Shown piece by piece: positions 1 through 11,548 of a DNA stretch of 64,000 nucleotides. The stretch comes from Fulvia fulva (lineage: Eukaryota > Ascomycota > Dothideomycetes > Mycosphaerellales > Mycosphaerellaceae). The notes beneath the pieces are model-generated. The model worked only from the letters and a program-made list of their open reading frames with translations. It ran no database searches and was not told the DNA's origin. The position numbers and the translations under genes were made by a program. Every line of letters starts with the position of its first letter. The stretch's first letter is position 1. The stretch is from the NCBI RefSeq assembly GCF_020509005.1, contig NC_063017.1, positions 682,001-746,000 on the forward strand, read 5' to 3'.

Positions 1-395
1 TATAGACGACTAACTACCCTAGTAAGTAAGGGCGCGCCTAGTGACCCTAGGAAACCTTACGCGTAGGTGTATATACTTATTAGTCCGCGGGCCGTAAAAT
101 ATATATAGTGATACTAAAAAAAAGATAGTAAATCTGAAATTTGTAGATTCCCGTATCTTCGCCTTATAGAGAGATTCTTTTTAAATCCTAGCTTCCTACT
201 AAGGTCGCCTCCTAACTATATATATCTTAGTAGTACCCCTATATACCCCTACTATATAATTAACCGTTAAAGGTTAACGAGATTTGACGCGTAAATTTTA
301 GGGTCTAAAGGGGCTCTTAGCTCGTTAATACTAGATTTAAGTAATATTACTCGTTCTTAGGAACGTCGGTACTAGTATAAGGGGGCCGTTCTTAA
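1..395. other. Unassigned RIP-mutated DNA left of Gypsy-H LTR
   Basis: No reading frame, terminal repeat or recognisable domain is visible here. CpA is nearly absent and TpA abundant, so this is probably decayed repeat DNA like the rest of the window. It could be the leader or gag start of a further element sharing the LTR at about 396-545, as happens at 44973-45139. I cannot show this. Confidence 0.3.
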
Positions 396-545
396 TATAG
401 GGTAAATAACGAAGTTGTTAGACGGGCTATCTAAGAGGAGTACGAGGTACGGAAAGTGAATATTTAAGCCGAGGCATACGGGCCGGCCCGTACCGAGTCA
501 CGTGACCGACTGCTATTTACTAGACGTCCGCCTAGGCCCGTAATA
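396..545 (-). repeat. Gypsy-H 3' LTR
   Basis: On the minus strand the repeat begins TATTACGGGCC immediately after a polypurine run, the position of a 3' LTR. It resembles the D-family LTR (10711-10871) in its first bases and in a later block reading roughly CCTCGGCTTA. It holds an intact GTCACGTGAC palindrome at about 497-506. The right edge (545) is set by the shared LTR start. The left edge (396) is a guess from the length of related LTRs, because no partner LTR is in the window. Confidence 0.5.
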
Positions 546-2045
546 CCACCCCCCCTCTAAAAAATCGGCCTGTCCTTAGTACTACTCTTCCTTATAACGT
601 AGGCCTATATAAAGGTCGTATCGTCCTCTAGATTCTCTACTTTATTATCTATCGCTTTATTCCTTATTACTTCGTCCTCTATAACGCCGTCTTTATCGTT
701 AGTCGTTAAGTCGTCTATTACTACGCTCTTACGCTTTACTATACTATTATTATCCTCGCTATATTAGATACCGAGAGAGTCGTAGCGATTTATAAAGTCT
801 ACGAAGGCCTCCGTTATAGGCGCTATATAGGAAGCTTCCTATTCGTATTAACGTATATTACTTATATTCCTACTATCGGTCGCTTTTCTCGGGTCCGTAC
901 TATATAAGTCTTTATCTAAAGCTACTATCGCTATTAGACTAACATAGTTATCTACCTTATATAGGAGAGCTATAGGCGCTAATTCTACCTAAAGGCGGTA
1001 CCTACCTATAGTTACTACTTTAGCTATAACTAATACCGACGCGGAGGGGTTCGCTTCATTCGCTACCTATCCTTCTAGTGCTATAAAGCCGGTAGGTATT
1101 AGTTTCCTTAGGCTATTATAGTAGAAGTCTATAATAGAGGCGGTAGCTATCTCTATTATATCCTCCGCTAGCTCCTATATTAGATCCTTATCGTCTCCTA
1201 CCTAACTAACTAGATACTTATACTAGCCGTACTTCCTCTATATATTTAGGATCTTATCTATATACTAGAACTAATTAATTCCCTCTTCGTTCTCTACCTC
1301 GATCGGTAGTAGGATCAGTTCTACTTAGCTAGGTAACGCTTTATATACAGAGAGTAAGAGGTCCGTATAGAATCCGTTATATAGGTCCTAGTGACCGCGG
1401 TAGGCTTAGGCGATACGAATTGTTCGGGAGTACTTCTATTATTACGTAGGTACCTACGTAGCGATAGTTAAGCTTCTTAGATAGCCGAGCTATACGCTAG
1501 TTACGGGTACTTAAGTAGACTTTATCGCCTACCTTATACGTAGGTACTAGCGTACGATATTAATTAGTAAAGCCGACTTATAAGTCTTATACTATATATA
1601 TTGCTTCGTATAGATACTCCCGTATATCGCCTATTCTCTTTACGAAAGTATCGGCCGATTATACGTTAAGCTTCTACTTAGCGGGTATCGCTCGGATCGG
1701 AAGGTCTAGCTCGCCGTCTACGTATCGCGGTAGTTTATCGTAGTTAGCTATAAATAGTAACACTCCCGTACTTTTAGATACTCTATTATTAGCTATAAAC
1801 TTTACTAGCGGTAGCTAATCCGGCTAGTCGTCCTAGGTTTAGTTAATAAAAGCTCGGAGGTACTTTTGTATTTCCTTATTTATATTCTCGCTCTATCTAT
1901 CGGTCTCGGGGTAGTATCTAGTAGATAACTTTCGCTTGATCTATAGTAACTCGTAGAGGCTATACTAGAATACTAATAACTATTACGGACCGCGATTAGA
2001 CGTAATCGACTTTAGGAGCCCGTACCTACTAAATACGTACTTAAT
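546..2045 (-). pseudogene. Gypsy-H pol 3' part: integrase and chromodomain
   Basis: This is the C-terminal third of a chromovirus polyprotein on the minus strand. Reading from 2045 downwards, integrase core residues translate as FSRYGLLKSITSNRGP, the usual FxRxGxPxxIxSDRGxQ block with the catalytic Asp now Asn. A chromodomain-like stretch lies at about 1260-1080 (YKYLV, then DFYYN), the tail typical of chromoviruses. The frame is broken by many TAG and TAA codons in Gln and Trp positions. A polypurine tract (C-run on the plus strand at 549-556) separates it from the LTR. Everything upstream of the integrase core is missing, cut off by LINE-C1 at 2046. Its LTR differs from that of Gypsy-G, so I treat it as a separate element. 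Confidence 0.75.
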
Positions 2046-3794
2046 AGATAGATAGATAGATTTGTTATTCCCCTATTCTAGGACCCTATTCGGCCTATAC
2101 AGGTATATATCTATTGTTATATACAAAGGGAAACCCGAATAGGTGAAAACCCTTCCCGCCCCCGACTATTCCTTATCTAGATTAGCTTTCCCTCTAAACG
2201 TACGTAGTCTATGTCACTACCCCGTTAGCCCCCGCTCCTAGCCGGTCTCGTCGCGCTACGCCGTGTCCTCTCTTCCTATACTACTCCTACTAGGCGGTAC
2301 TATTCTAGCTAGCCCTTCTCTAGTATCTAGTTCGTAATACGCCGTAGGTCCTTAACGTTATTAAGAAGTGCCCTAATCGTCCGGTTCCTCGCCTTTACTA
2401 TCTACTCCTCCCTTCCTAGCGACTACCTCGGATAGACGAGGAGTACGTACCGTACGTTCTAGGAGTAATAGCCGTAGGGGCAGCTAGTATTCGTGTATTC
2501 TAGAACCTTCCTCTATAATAGGTACCCCTAGAGGCCGATGTATTCGCTTCGTAGTTAGGTTACTATACTACTCTATACCCTCGTAAGGGGGTAGTAGATA
2601 AGCTTCGGGGGGTACTTAACCGCGGACCCCGTAGCTAACTATTCCTTAGGTTATCCCGCTAGCTAAGGGCGTCTACTATACCCTATACCCTAGTTGTTCT
2701 ACCTCTCTTTCTATAGTTACTCTATAAACGATTTCTTACCTTCCTATCGTATTACTAGCTATTCGTCCCTTACCCGGTAGTTCGGCTCGTTTCCGGGTCG
2801 AATGCCCTTATACGCTAGTACTAATTCGCGGGCCTTTACGACTATACTAGCGATGACCTTCTATACTAGGTACTGTGCCGACTTGCCTAAGTAGGAGGTC
2901 CGTAGTCCCTAGATATATAGGTCGATCGGCGGTATAGCGGTCTCGTACTTAAGTATCCTTATTAGTGTCGACTTATATACCCCGGTGACCTTCCTTAGGC
3001 ATTACCTTTAGGTCCGTAGGTTAGGGGAGCTAGCTACTACGTTTACCTAAATAGAACTATACTAGGTAGTAGCTTTCTATATTGTCTACTATATTACTCT
3101 CGGGATCTAATGTTCGAGTACCTTAAGGGCTCCGAGGAGTTAGGCGATCGTGTTCTTATACGCCCTAGCTAGGCGCTTATCTACTTCGAGTATCTCTTGA
3201 GCCTCTTTATAGAGGCCCTTCTATATAGAGGTTTATTTAACCCGGAGGGGGAGGGGAGGCTTACCCTATATTTATAGTCGCGGTTACTATAGCTATTACT
3301 AGTTTAGCTATTATTACTAGCCGTGTTATTACTAGCTTAGTAGTAGTGTTTTTTATGTCTGTTTTTAGTAGGCGTAGGTTTCCCTTATAAGTTACTTAAT
3401 ACTCGCTAGCTAGGCTTCTAGTCTAGAGTCTATATCTCTAGTTCGCCTTCTCCTTTTCGAGAGGACTAGCGGGCGGCCGTTTAGGTTATAGCGTAAGGCC
3501 TTATAAGTGTTCTATATATTACGCGAGCTGTATACGTTAAGGGTATATAGTAGGTTTATAGTTAATTACTAGTATAGCTTATAATCTAAGTTAGGTAATG
3601 TTCTATCTAAGTTTTAGCTAGTCTAGAAGGGGGCTTAGGGCCGTAGCTAAGCTATAGAAACGGGGTGACTAGAACCTCGAAATAGGCTAGCTTTAGAGCT
3701 ATATATCTGAATAGGTATCTAGTACGGACGGTTACTTTATACGTTCCTAAGTTACTCTCGATACGCGCTATCGAATACGCCGAATTTAGTAATA
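2046..3794 (-). mobile_element. LINE-C1, chimeric or internally deleted LINE
   Basis: The minus-strand 3' end is a (TATC)n tail at about 2044-2060. From 2046 to about 3006 it matches LINE-C2 (46405-47369) closely, mostly with RIP-type differences, and covers the 3' UTR and RT C-terminus. From about 3010 to 3794 it instead matches the 5' UTR and start of ORF1 of LINE-C' (60535-61310). The switch is abrupt, with a few bases of shared sequence (CTAAA) at the joint. The catalytic RT, the endonuclease and most of ORF1 are absent, so it could only have moved in trans. I see no clear target-site duplication. It sits exactly at the H/D boundary, which suggests later rearrangement. Confidence 0.7.
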
Positions 3795-3839
3795 AAGTCT
3801 ATATAAAGTATATATAGTAGCTTATATATATTTAATATA

Positions 3840-5830
3840 TAGACTTAAGGACAAACGTAAGAGTAGTAGTAGACTACGGACGACGCTATATAGTAGAAAC
3901 TCGAGAACTTATAGCGCCTAGTTACTAACCTACCTAGTAAGTTTAACTTGTACGACCTTCTAAACGACGACGAGATCTAAGACAAGAACGGCGTTACTAT
4001 AGCGGTAGTCGACTACGACGACGACGGCGCGACTAAGGAAGGTAAGGGCGAGGATATATAATAAGTCGCGAAAACCCTCCGAATTCCCGTAAACGACCTC
4101 CTTTAACTCGATATCGACTAGCTCGTTAAGCTCCTAGTAGAGCCCGAGACCGCCGCGGCTATCTACTTTATCCTACGACGCGCCGAGTAAGAGTATAGGA
4201 ACGTAATATAGATAGCGACTATCCTCTACGAGTAGTTAGGCAAAGCAGGGTAAGAGCTTAGGAGATAGAAGAGTTACGACTAATAGATACGTAATAAATA
4301 CGACACCCTAGTTAAGGAACTCGATAACCTAAAGGCCCGACCTAAGGTATTATCGAATGTAGTAATGTCCGTAGAGATTAGTACACTTACCGCGAAGAAC
4401 GACGCCCTAAAGAAGTAAGCTAAGGAGGTACTTTAGTAGTTATCTAATAATAACTCGAAGATTAAGACCCTCGAATTCGATCTCGATACGTATAAGATAG
4501 AAGCTTAAACTTACTAGAACGACATAAAGTATCTTAATAAGCCGTAGTAGACTTAGGTAGATAATCTTAAGAAGTAACTCGAAGACCGCCGAGGCCGCTC
4601 TCGAGTACGATCCTTACTATCTCGCGCTATATTATAGCGTCGTGCCCTATAGAACGGCCGAACCCTATCTAAGGACAATAATAAGGATAATAATAGGGCT
4701 AGTAACAAGGACGACGAGGACAAGGTAGCTTACCGTACTACTAGAAAGAAGGCTAAGAAGTCTATACGTAAGGATAATAGTAACGACTCCGATCTATTAT
4801 CTAAGGAGTCAAAGAAGGACTCGGAGTCGGATAGCGATACTCGTACTTATCGCCGCTCTTCTAAGAAGAAGAAGCTAGTCTACGACTTCGAGTCTCTAGT
4901 TAAGTACGATCTAGACCTTAGCTAGCCCTTTAAGACTTAGCGTAGTATAGATAAGCTAGAGAAGTTCGTCGGTACTATCGATAGTAAGCTATCTAGACCC
5001 TCCCTCGAGAAGTTCTTCTCCGAGTTAGAGACTATTATCGACTATACGGTCTTTCGCGATAAGAAGGTAGTACTTAAGTTCGTATACGACTTACTAGCCT
5101 TACTAGATAATGCTTAGGAACTAGTTAGACTAAAGATCCCTACTATCTCGGGTAGCCTAACTAGTAGTAAGAAGACGTATAAGGGCATTAACGACCTTAT
5201 TAAGGAACTCGCTAAGCGATACGGAGACCGTAACCTAATTAGTAGAGCTCGTAATCGCCTAAGTAACCTTAAGATAGGCAATAAGGATAGCTTCTAGACC
5301 TTCTTCCCTAAGTAGCGCTAGAATACTAATATTTTAGGCCTTAAGGGTAAAGATACGATAGATAACCTATAACGTAAGCTAACTGTCCGCTATCTTAATA
5401 AGTATCTTAACTTCCGTCCCGAATCGTTATAAGAGATAATTAACAATCTCTATTAGGTAGATAAGGACTTTAGGATTCTCGACGCTCTCTACCTACGCTC
5501 CGAGAAGCTAAAGAACGATAAGAAGGACGGTAATAAGGACAATAAGAACGATAAGCTAGTAGGTTTAGGCTCTAATAAGCCGACCCGTAAGGCTTAGTCT
5601 ACCCGACCTAAACGATTTAAGAGTAGCCTTAGTAAGACTATAGACGAAGCTAAGAACACTCGCTATATACGTAAGAGCCTCTATAAGAAGTGTCGTAAGC
5701 CTAGTTACCGCCTATAGTAGCGTACTTACGAGCTATTCGAGTACGAGATACTAGTACGTCTAGGTACTAACGCTAGCGGTACTACCGTTATACTACTAGC
5801 GGAAAATGCCTAGTCTACTACTTAAGCGTA
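3840..5830 (+). pseudogene. Gypsy-D gag
   Basis: This is the decayed capsid/nucleocapsid gene. An acidic and lysine-rich N-terminal half (about 3900-4900, with many D, E, K and S codons and alternating charge) is followed by a capsid-like region at about 4930-5560. A degenerate zinc knuckle lies at about 5685-5720 (KKCRKPSYRL, with other Cys and His positions changed to Tyr as expected from TGC to TAC and CAC to TAC). The same layout occurs in the gag of Gypsy-G and Gypsy-E. Many TAG and TAA codons interrupt it. The exact start is not recoverable because ATG codons tend to be converted to ATA. Confidence 0.75.
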
Positions 5831-5834
5831 ATAA

Positions 5835-8800
5835 CTAGTAAAAATAAAAAGGAGAATATAAGACATACTAAAGAGGTACTACTAGTAAATCTACCCGAAG
5901 GGCTTAAGCTATTATTATATATTCTTAGGATAGTAGAAATAGAATACAACCCTATTATCGGCTTATACCTCGTAATGCTAGGGATAGCTAATAGGCAAAA
6001 TGGATTTACTTTCCTTAATAACGGTACTAATTCTAAGTATATCGACTTCTCCTATACGTGAAAACATAATCTGCCCTTAATTAACCTTAATAACCTACTA
6101 GCCCTTAGGTTAGTAAACGGCTCGATAGCCGCGGAAATGATAGAATACCGTATAAGCCTAGAACTTACACTCGGCAATAGTTATAAGGAGACTAGAACCT
6201 TCTAGGTTATATATCTAGAGTATAACATCGTACTAGGCAGGCCCTAGTATAATAAATACTAGCTAGGTATCTACTTTACGTTAGGTACTATAACCCTAGA
6301 CTCGGAGTACTATAAGGAGTATTGCCTATAGGATAGCGAGCTAGTCTAGGTATAGAGTATTAACAATAAGTAGGAACCAGTAATTACTAAGTAGACCTTC
6401 GAACCTACCCTAAAGACCCGACTAGCGTATTAAGCTACTATCGAAGAAGACGACGATAGAGATTTTGTCTAGACTATAACCTCTAACATAACTATAAAGG
6501 AACGCCCGCGAACCGCTAAACTATTTTTTAGAAAGAAACTAGCTACGCCGATACTACCGGATATTGATATCTAGGAAGTTAGCGCGGAGGCAATTAAGAA
6601 GATAGTAAGGCGGAAAGGAGTAGAGGCATATATAATGTTTATCTTGAATAAGAATGAGCTATAGTAACCTAGCGATATACGTACTATAGACCTACTTACT
6701 ACCTACGCTATAAGCGCCCGTAATATACGTAATATAGCGATATACTTACCTAATACCGGCTATAGGATACTTTCTAACGACAAGACTATCGAGCGACTTG
6801 ATATACGTATAGCGGCGTTTATACTAGTAGCGTAACGCGTTAGTCCGACTCTCTCTACCTATAAGATATATATACAAGCCGATATAGACAAATTTATACG
6901 TAAGAAGGAGGAGACTATCGATCTAAAGGATCACCTTCTCCCTATATATCACGAATTTGTATATTGCTTCTCTAAATAAGATACGAAGGAGCTTCTACTA
7001 TATAGGCCTAGTATTAACTACGAGATCAAGCTAAAGCTAGGAACTATACCGCCTGTTAGTAGGCCCTACTAGATTTTGAACTAGGAGGACGAAGTCATTG
7101 CGTACTAGGTCTAAGAGTAGTTAGCCTAGAAGGGCATTCGTAGATACAAAGGCAGAGTAGATACTTTATTACCCGTGCTTATTATTAAGAAACTAGGAGG
7201 TGGATTAAGAGTCTATATTGACTATAGACAAGTTAACGAACGCACGATCAAGTCTAGGTATCCTATATCCTTAATATAAGACACACTCAATTATATTACT
7301 AGTAAGAAGTACTTTACTAAGCTAGATGTTATTACCGCTTTTAATCGTATTAGAATAGTAGAGGGCTCCGAATAGCTAACCGTATTTATAATACGATATA
7401 GACAGTTTGAATGCCTAGTAATACTATTCGGGTTATATAATGCCCCTAGTACTTTCTAGTCTTATATTAACGACATACTACGAGAGTTCCTTAACGACTT
7501 TACGTCGGTATACCTAGATAATATACTTATCTTTAGCGACACTCTTAAGGAGTATATAGAGCATATTAAGAAGGTACTTCGTAAATGTAGTAAAGCCGGC
7601 CTATAACTCGACATTACTAAATGTGAGTTTTATACCTAATCTACTAAATACCTAGGCCTTATTATCGGTAAGGACGGAGTCTTAATAGACCTGGCTAAGG
7701 TACAATCTATAAGGGAATAGGGAACACTAGTAAACGTAAAAGATGTCCTTACGTTTAATAGGTTCTCCGGGTTCTATCGGCGCTTTATTAAGGACTATAG
7801 TAAGATAGTATTACCTATAGTAAAGCTCACTAAGAAGGACTGCCCTTAGTAATAGACAGAGGAATGTCAGAAGGCATTCGACGGACTAAAGCAAGCTTTT
7901 ACCGATACTAAAGGCACTGTGTTAGCGATGTTTGTCCTAGGACGTAGAATAGTACTTAAAACGGATACGAGTAACTTTATTACGGCTACGGTCCTGTCGC
8001 AATATAATAAGGACAACATCCTAAGGCCAATTGTATACCTATCTAAGAAGATCAGCCCGTAGGAGTATAATTACGACATTTATAACAAGGAACTACTTAC
8101 TATTGTCAAAGCATTTAAAGAGTAGAAGCCCGAACTTATAGCTAGCGATATTAACGAACTAGACTTTAAGAACTTTACTAATCTAAGCGGCCACCTAGTA
8201 CTAGTATATAGCGACTATAAGAACCTCGAATACTTTATAACTTCTAAGTAACTAAATAGACGATAAGTAAGATAGGCCGAGTTCCTCTTATAATTCTTCT
8301 TTAAGATTATATATCGTCTAGGTATTTAAGGAGCTAAACTAGACAGCCTTACTAGACGTTTATAGGACGCGATTCTATATAAAGAATCAGATCCGCGGTA
8401 CGTATAGTAGGATCGTATACTACTTAAACTAGAACACTTCTTATCTATTAGCGCTAGCTAAATCCTACGGCTAAGCGTATCTAAAGTCGAAGGAGTAGTA
8501 ATAGACGAAGCGCTATTAGCCGACATTAGTAAGCTATACGAACAGGACGATATAATCGAAGCTACAACCTAGTTAGTAGTAGGCGAACCTATTAAACTAC
8601 TACGAAAGAATAAGATTGACGACAAGTACGCGATACTAGTCGATAGCATAATCTATATTAAGAACAGACATAGCGGTTATAGTCTCTTTATCCTACCTAC
8701 CGAAGATAGGGAAACACTATACGTATACGTATTGTTAAGGCCTTCTACGATATACCTACTATAGGACACCCTAGTAAGACAACTACGAGCCGGTTAGTAT

Positions 8801-10680
8801 TACGTTACTATATATAGCTACGAATGACACGGTTTATTAGATCTTTCGTACGAGTATACCGTATATACCGTAATAGCCGTAGTATTAACGAGCCTTAATA
8901 TAGACTACTTACTCTACTACTAGTCCTATTTAACACGTAGGACGACGTTGCCTTAGACTTCGTTATCGAACTACTAAGGGCTAAGTATACGGTAGATAGT
9001 CAGTACTATAAGAACGTACTTATAGTTATAGACCGTTTAGGTAAGGAGCGGCATTATATTCTAGTATTAGAAATAATAGCGGAGTATATTGTATATATCT
9101 ACGTAAAGTATATCTTCTCCCGATATAGTCTACTAAAGACAATTACGTCGGATTGTAGTCCTTAATAGGTATTAGCCTTCTAGGGACGCCTCTACGAGTT
9201 ACTATAAATTAAGCGCAAGATCTTAACCGGCTATTACCCTAAGACTAATAGTCAAAGCGAGAATACTAATAAGATAATAGAATAGTACCTACGTACGTTT
9301 ACTAGTTACGCTTAGGATAACTAGCTAGATTAGCTCCTACTTATAGAGTTCACTATAAATGACTACGTCTCCGAAACGACTAGCGTAAATCCTTTTATAG
9401 CGAACATTAGTAAGAACCTACGTTATATAGATACTAAACTCAATCTCCCTATATAACTACTTCCGTATAAATAGCGATTAGACGTAGAGTCTATAAATAC
9501 ATTCGTATAACGTATAATAGACCTTAGGTATAAGCTACGAGACTCTATAGTAATAGTATAAGTATTATAAGCTAAATATACTAATAAGTATAGAACGATT
9601 ATACTATAGTACGAAGTTAGAGACCTAGTACACCTTAGTATACGTAACTAGCGTACTAAGCGCCTATTAAAGAAACTTAATTACCGCTATACTAGACTAT
9701 ACGTAGTTACTAAGGTACTACTATACGATACGTACCGTCTAGACCTTCCTCGGTCCCTAAGTAACCTCTATAACGGCTTTTACGCTAACTTACTAATACC
9801 TATATACGTACTAATACTAGGACAACTATAGCTACCTCCGGCCCTAATCGAGGTAGAAGATAATAACGGAGATATAAGTACGTATTAGCTTCTAGATATA
9901 GTGCTTAACGTAAAGAGCACATTACCGCTAGGCCTAGCGCTACGCGGTAGGAGGAAGGAACGAAGGTATAAATACCTTATATAATAGGTAGGTTATAGCG
10001 AGCCTACCTAGGAGCCCGCTAAGGAGTTAATAGATACTACTACCGCCTCTATCGCGGACTTCTACTATAACTATCCTACGAAGGACAGGCTAGCTAGCTT
10101 TACGCCGCTACTAGAGTAGATTCCTAATAAGGATATACCCGAAGACGTTATAATCGGCGAAGTAATAAACGCTTTAGCCGTAAACGTTTCGTTAATAGTT
10201 ACGTCTAACCCGGTAACTATAGCTAGGCTACGTAAGTTATTCGCGTAGGTGCCTATAGCTCTTCCGGTAGTTACGTATTACTAACCTAATACTAGTACTT
10301 ATAATAGCTCGTAGGCGGCTACTTTAAGAAAGATGACCGTTAGTAGGTAAGTACCGGATATACGTTAATATAAGTAGTATACTTCCCTTAACTTAGTAAC
10401 TACGGATATACCGCTAGCTTAAGCTAGTAATAGGTACCGTAGCTCTTCCTCGACTTAAGTAATAGCTACTATAACGGACTCCTTCGCGGAGTTTGTATAT
10501 TACTACGATAGAAACGAAATCACGACTCGTATAGGCTAGGTTAGCTACTACGGAAGATATAATAATACTAAGATTAATAAATATAATACCGGACTAACGA
10601 AGATAGATAAGATAGACGGTATAGAGGATAATATAGAGGATGACGCCGCGTTTATAGCGGCTATACTACGAGCTTAAGGG
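5835..10680 (+). pseudogene. Gypsy-D pol (PR-RT-RH-IN-chromodomain)
   Basis: The protease region at about 6010-6260 has NGTNSKYID where DSGA-type sequence is expected. RT runs from about 7020 to 7770 and includes KLDVITAFNRIRI and YLDNILIFS at about 7510, a YLDD box whose second Asp has become Asn by a TpG-to-TpA change. RNase H follows (YLSKKISP at about 8037, then YNYDIYNKELLTIVKAF). Integrase spans about 8950-9700 (VIDRLGKERHYI, YLRTFTSYA). A chromodomain lies at about 9955-10080 (VGYSEPT, then DFYYNYPTK). This order is the chromovirus arrangement. TAG and TAA codons are frequent and TGA rare, as expected for CpA-directed RIP. Confidence 0.88.
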
Positions 10681-10710
10681 ACTGAGCGCGATTTTGAAGG
10701 GGGGGGTTAG

Positions 10711-10871
10711 TATTACGGCCCTAGGCCTAGCGAATATCTAGCTAGTACGTAGGTCACGTAACCGCGCGTACTAGCGTAGTACCTCGGCTTATATATAGCC
10801 TCGGCGCACCTCGCGCTCCTCTTTCCTACGTACCTAGCTACTTTATATTAATACGACTATAAACCGTTATA
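10711..10871 (+). repeat. Gypsy-D 3' LTR
   Basis: This 161-bp LTR begins TATTACGG (RIPed TGTTACGG) just after the polypurine tract and ends CCGTTATA (RIPed from CA). The ends were fixed by comparison with a solo copy at 53583-53740 that has a target duplication. The two copies share most of their length. The 5' LTR partner is missing from the window. Confidence 0.8.
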
Positions 10872-11546
10872 CGGAGACGTTTATTCCCGCTATACTAAAG
10901 AATCGTTTAGGGCCGAGTAGTACGCGCTTTTAGTATTATCGGCGTAGGTCGTTAGTATTATACCGCTCCGGTAGGTCCTACGTCCGTCGTATTAGGCTAT
11001 CGGGCTTTCTACCTTATCTACCCGGTCGATATATAATTTTAAAGAAGAACTAGGAGAGGAATTCGGCCTAGCGTACTTAGCGTCGGTTTAGCTCTTTCGT
11101 AGTTATAAACTACTCTAGGTTTTTATAGTCGGAGTAGATAAGTACCGGCTTACCTCTATCTTATAGGTTCTTAAAGTAGCCTTCCTTGCTATCTATATCT
11201 CCGGCTATAAGCTTAGGTCGCTATTCTTCGAAGATATTAACGATCGTAAGTAGTTCTTTATAGTAGATGTTATAATTATATTCCTAGGGGGACATCTTCT
11301 TAGAAAGGTAAGTAATAGGCCGTAGTACGCCGTCTTTATCTCGCTAGCTAAGTATAGTAGCCGTTACGAAGTTAGATATATTAGCTTCGAGCACTATCTC
11401 TCTTCCGGGTTTAAATATAGCTAATACGATACCTTCGGCGTCCGTAAATACCTATTTAAGTCCCTTAAATACGGATTGACATTCTAGGGACTATATAAAT
11501 ACTACGTCCTTCTTAGTAAGCCTAACTAGCGGTAGGACGATCTTAC
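10872..11546 (-). pseudogene. Gypsy-G pol: RT C-terminus and RNase H
   Basis: Read on the minus strand from 11546, the sequence continues the RT of 13417-15170 without loss (SKIVLPLVRLTKKDV) and passes into RNase H (YLSKKMSP, then YNYNIYYKELLTIVNIF, then FKIIYRPG). The frame stops matching at 10872, where the D-family LTR begins. The integrase that should follow is not here. The piece is separated from the rest of pol by pogo-1, which entered between the Asn-Tyr and Ser-Lys codons of the thumb region with a TA duplication. Confidence 0.8.
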
Positions 11547-11548
11547 TA

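Larger units (their letters stand above)
3795..10710 (+). mobile_element. Gypsy-D chromovirus, internal region
   Basis: This is an almost complete internal region of a plus-strand Ty3/Gypsy element: gag, protease, RT, RNase H, integrase and chromodomain, in that order. The 5' LTR is missing: DNA just left of the gag start is LINE-C1 and Gypsy-H. RIP is heavy throughout and no long frame survives. A polypurine tract of GAAGGGGGGG type (10697-10707) precedes the 3' LTR. The element abuts the RNase H region of minus-strand Gypsy-G, so D probably inserted into G before its left side was lost. Confidence 0.85.

Noticed and set aside
546..11546. Gypsy-H and Gypsy-G as two halves of a single element split by Gypsy-D
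   Set aside because: The 3' LTR of H (396-545) and the 5' LTR of G (44973-45139) are clearly different, and about 600-700 bp of integrase would be missing between the halves.
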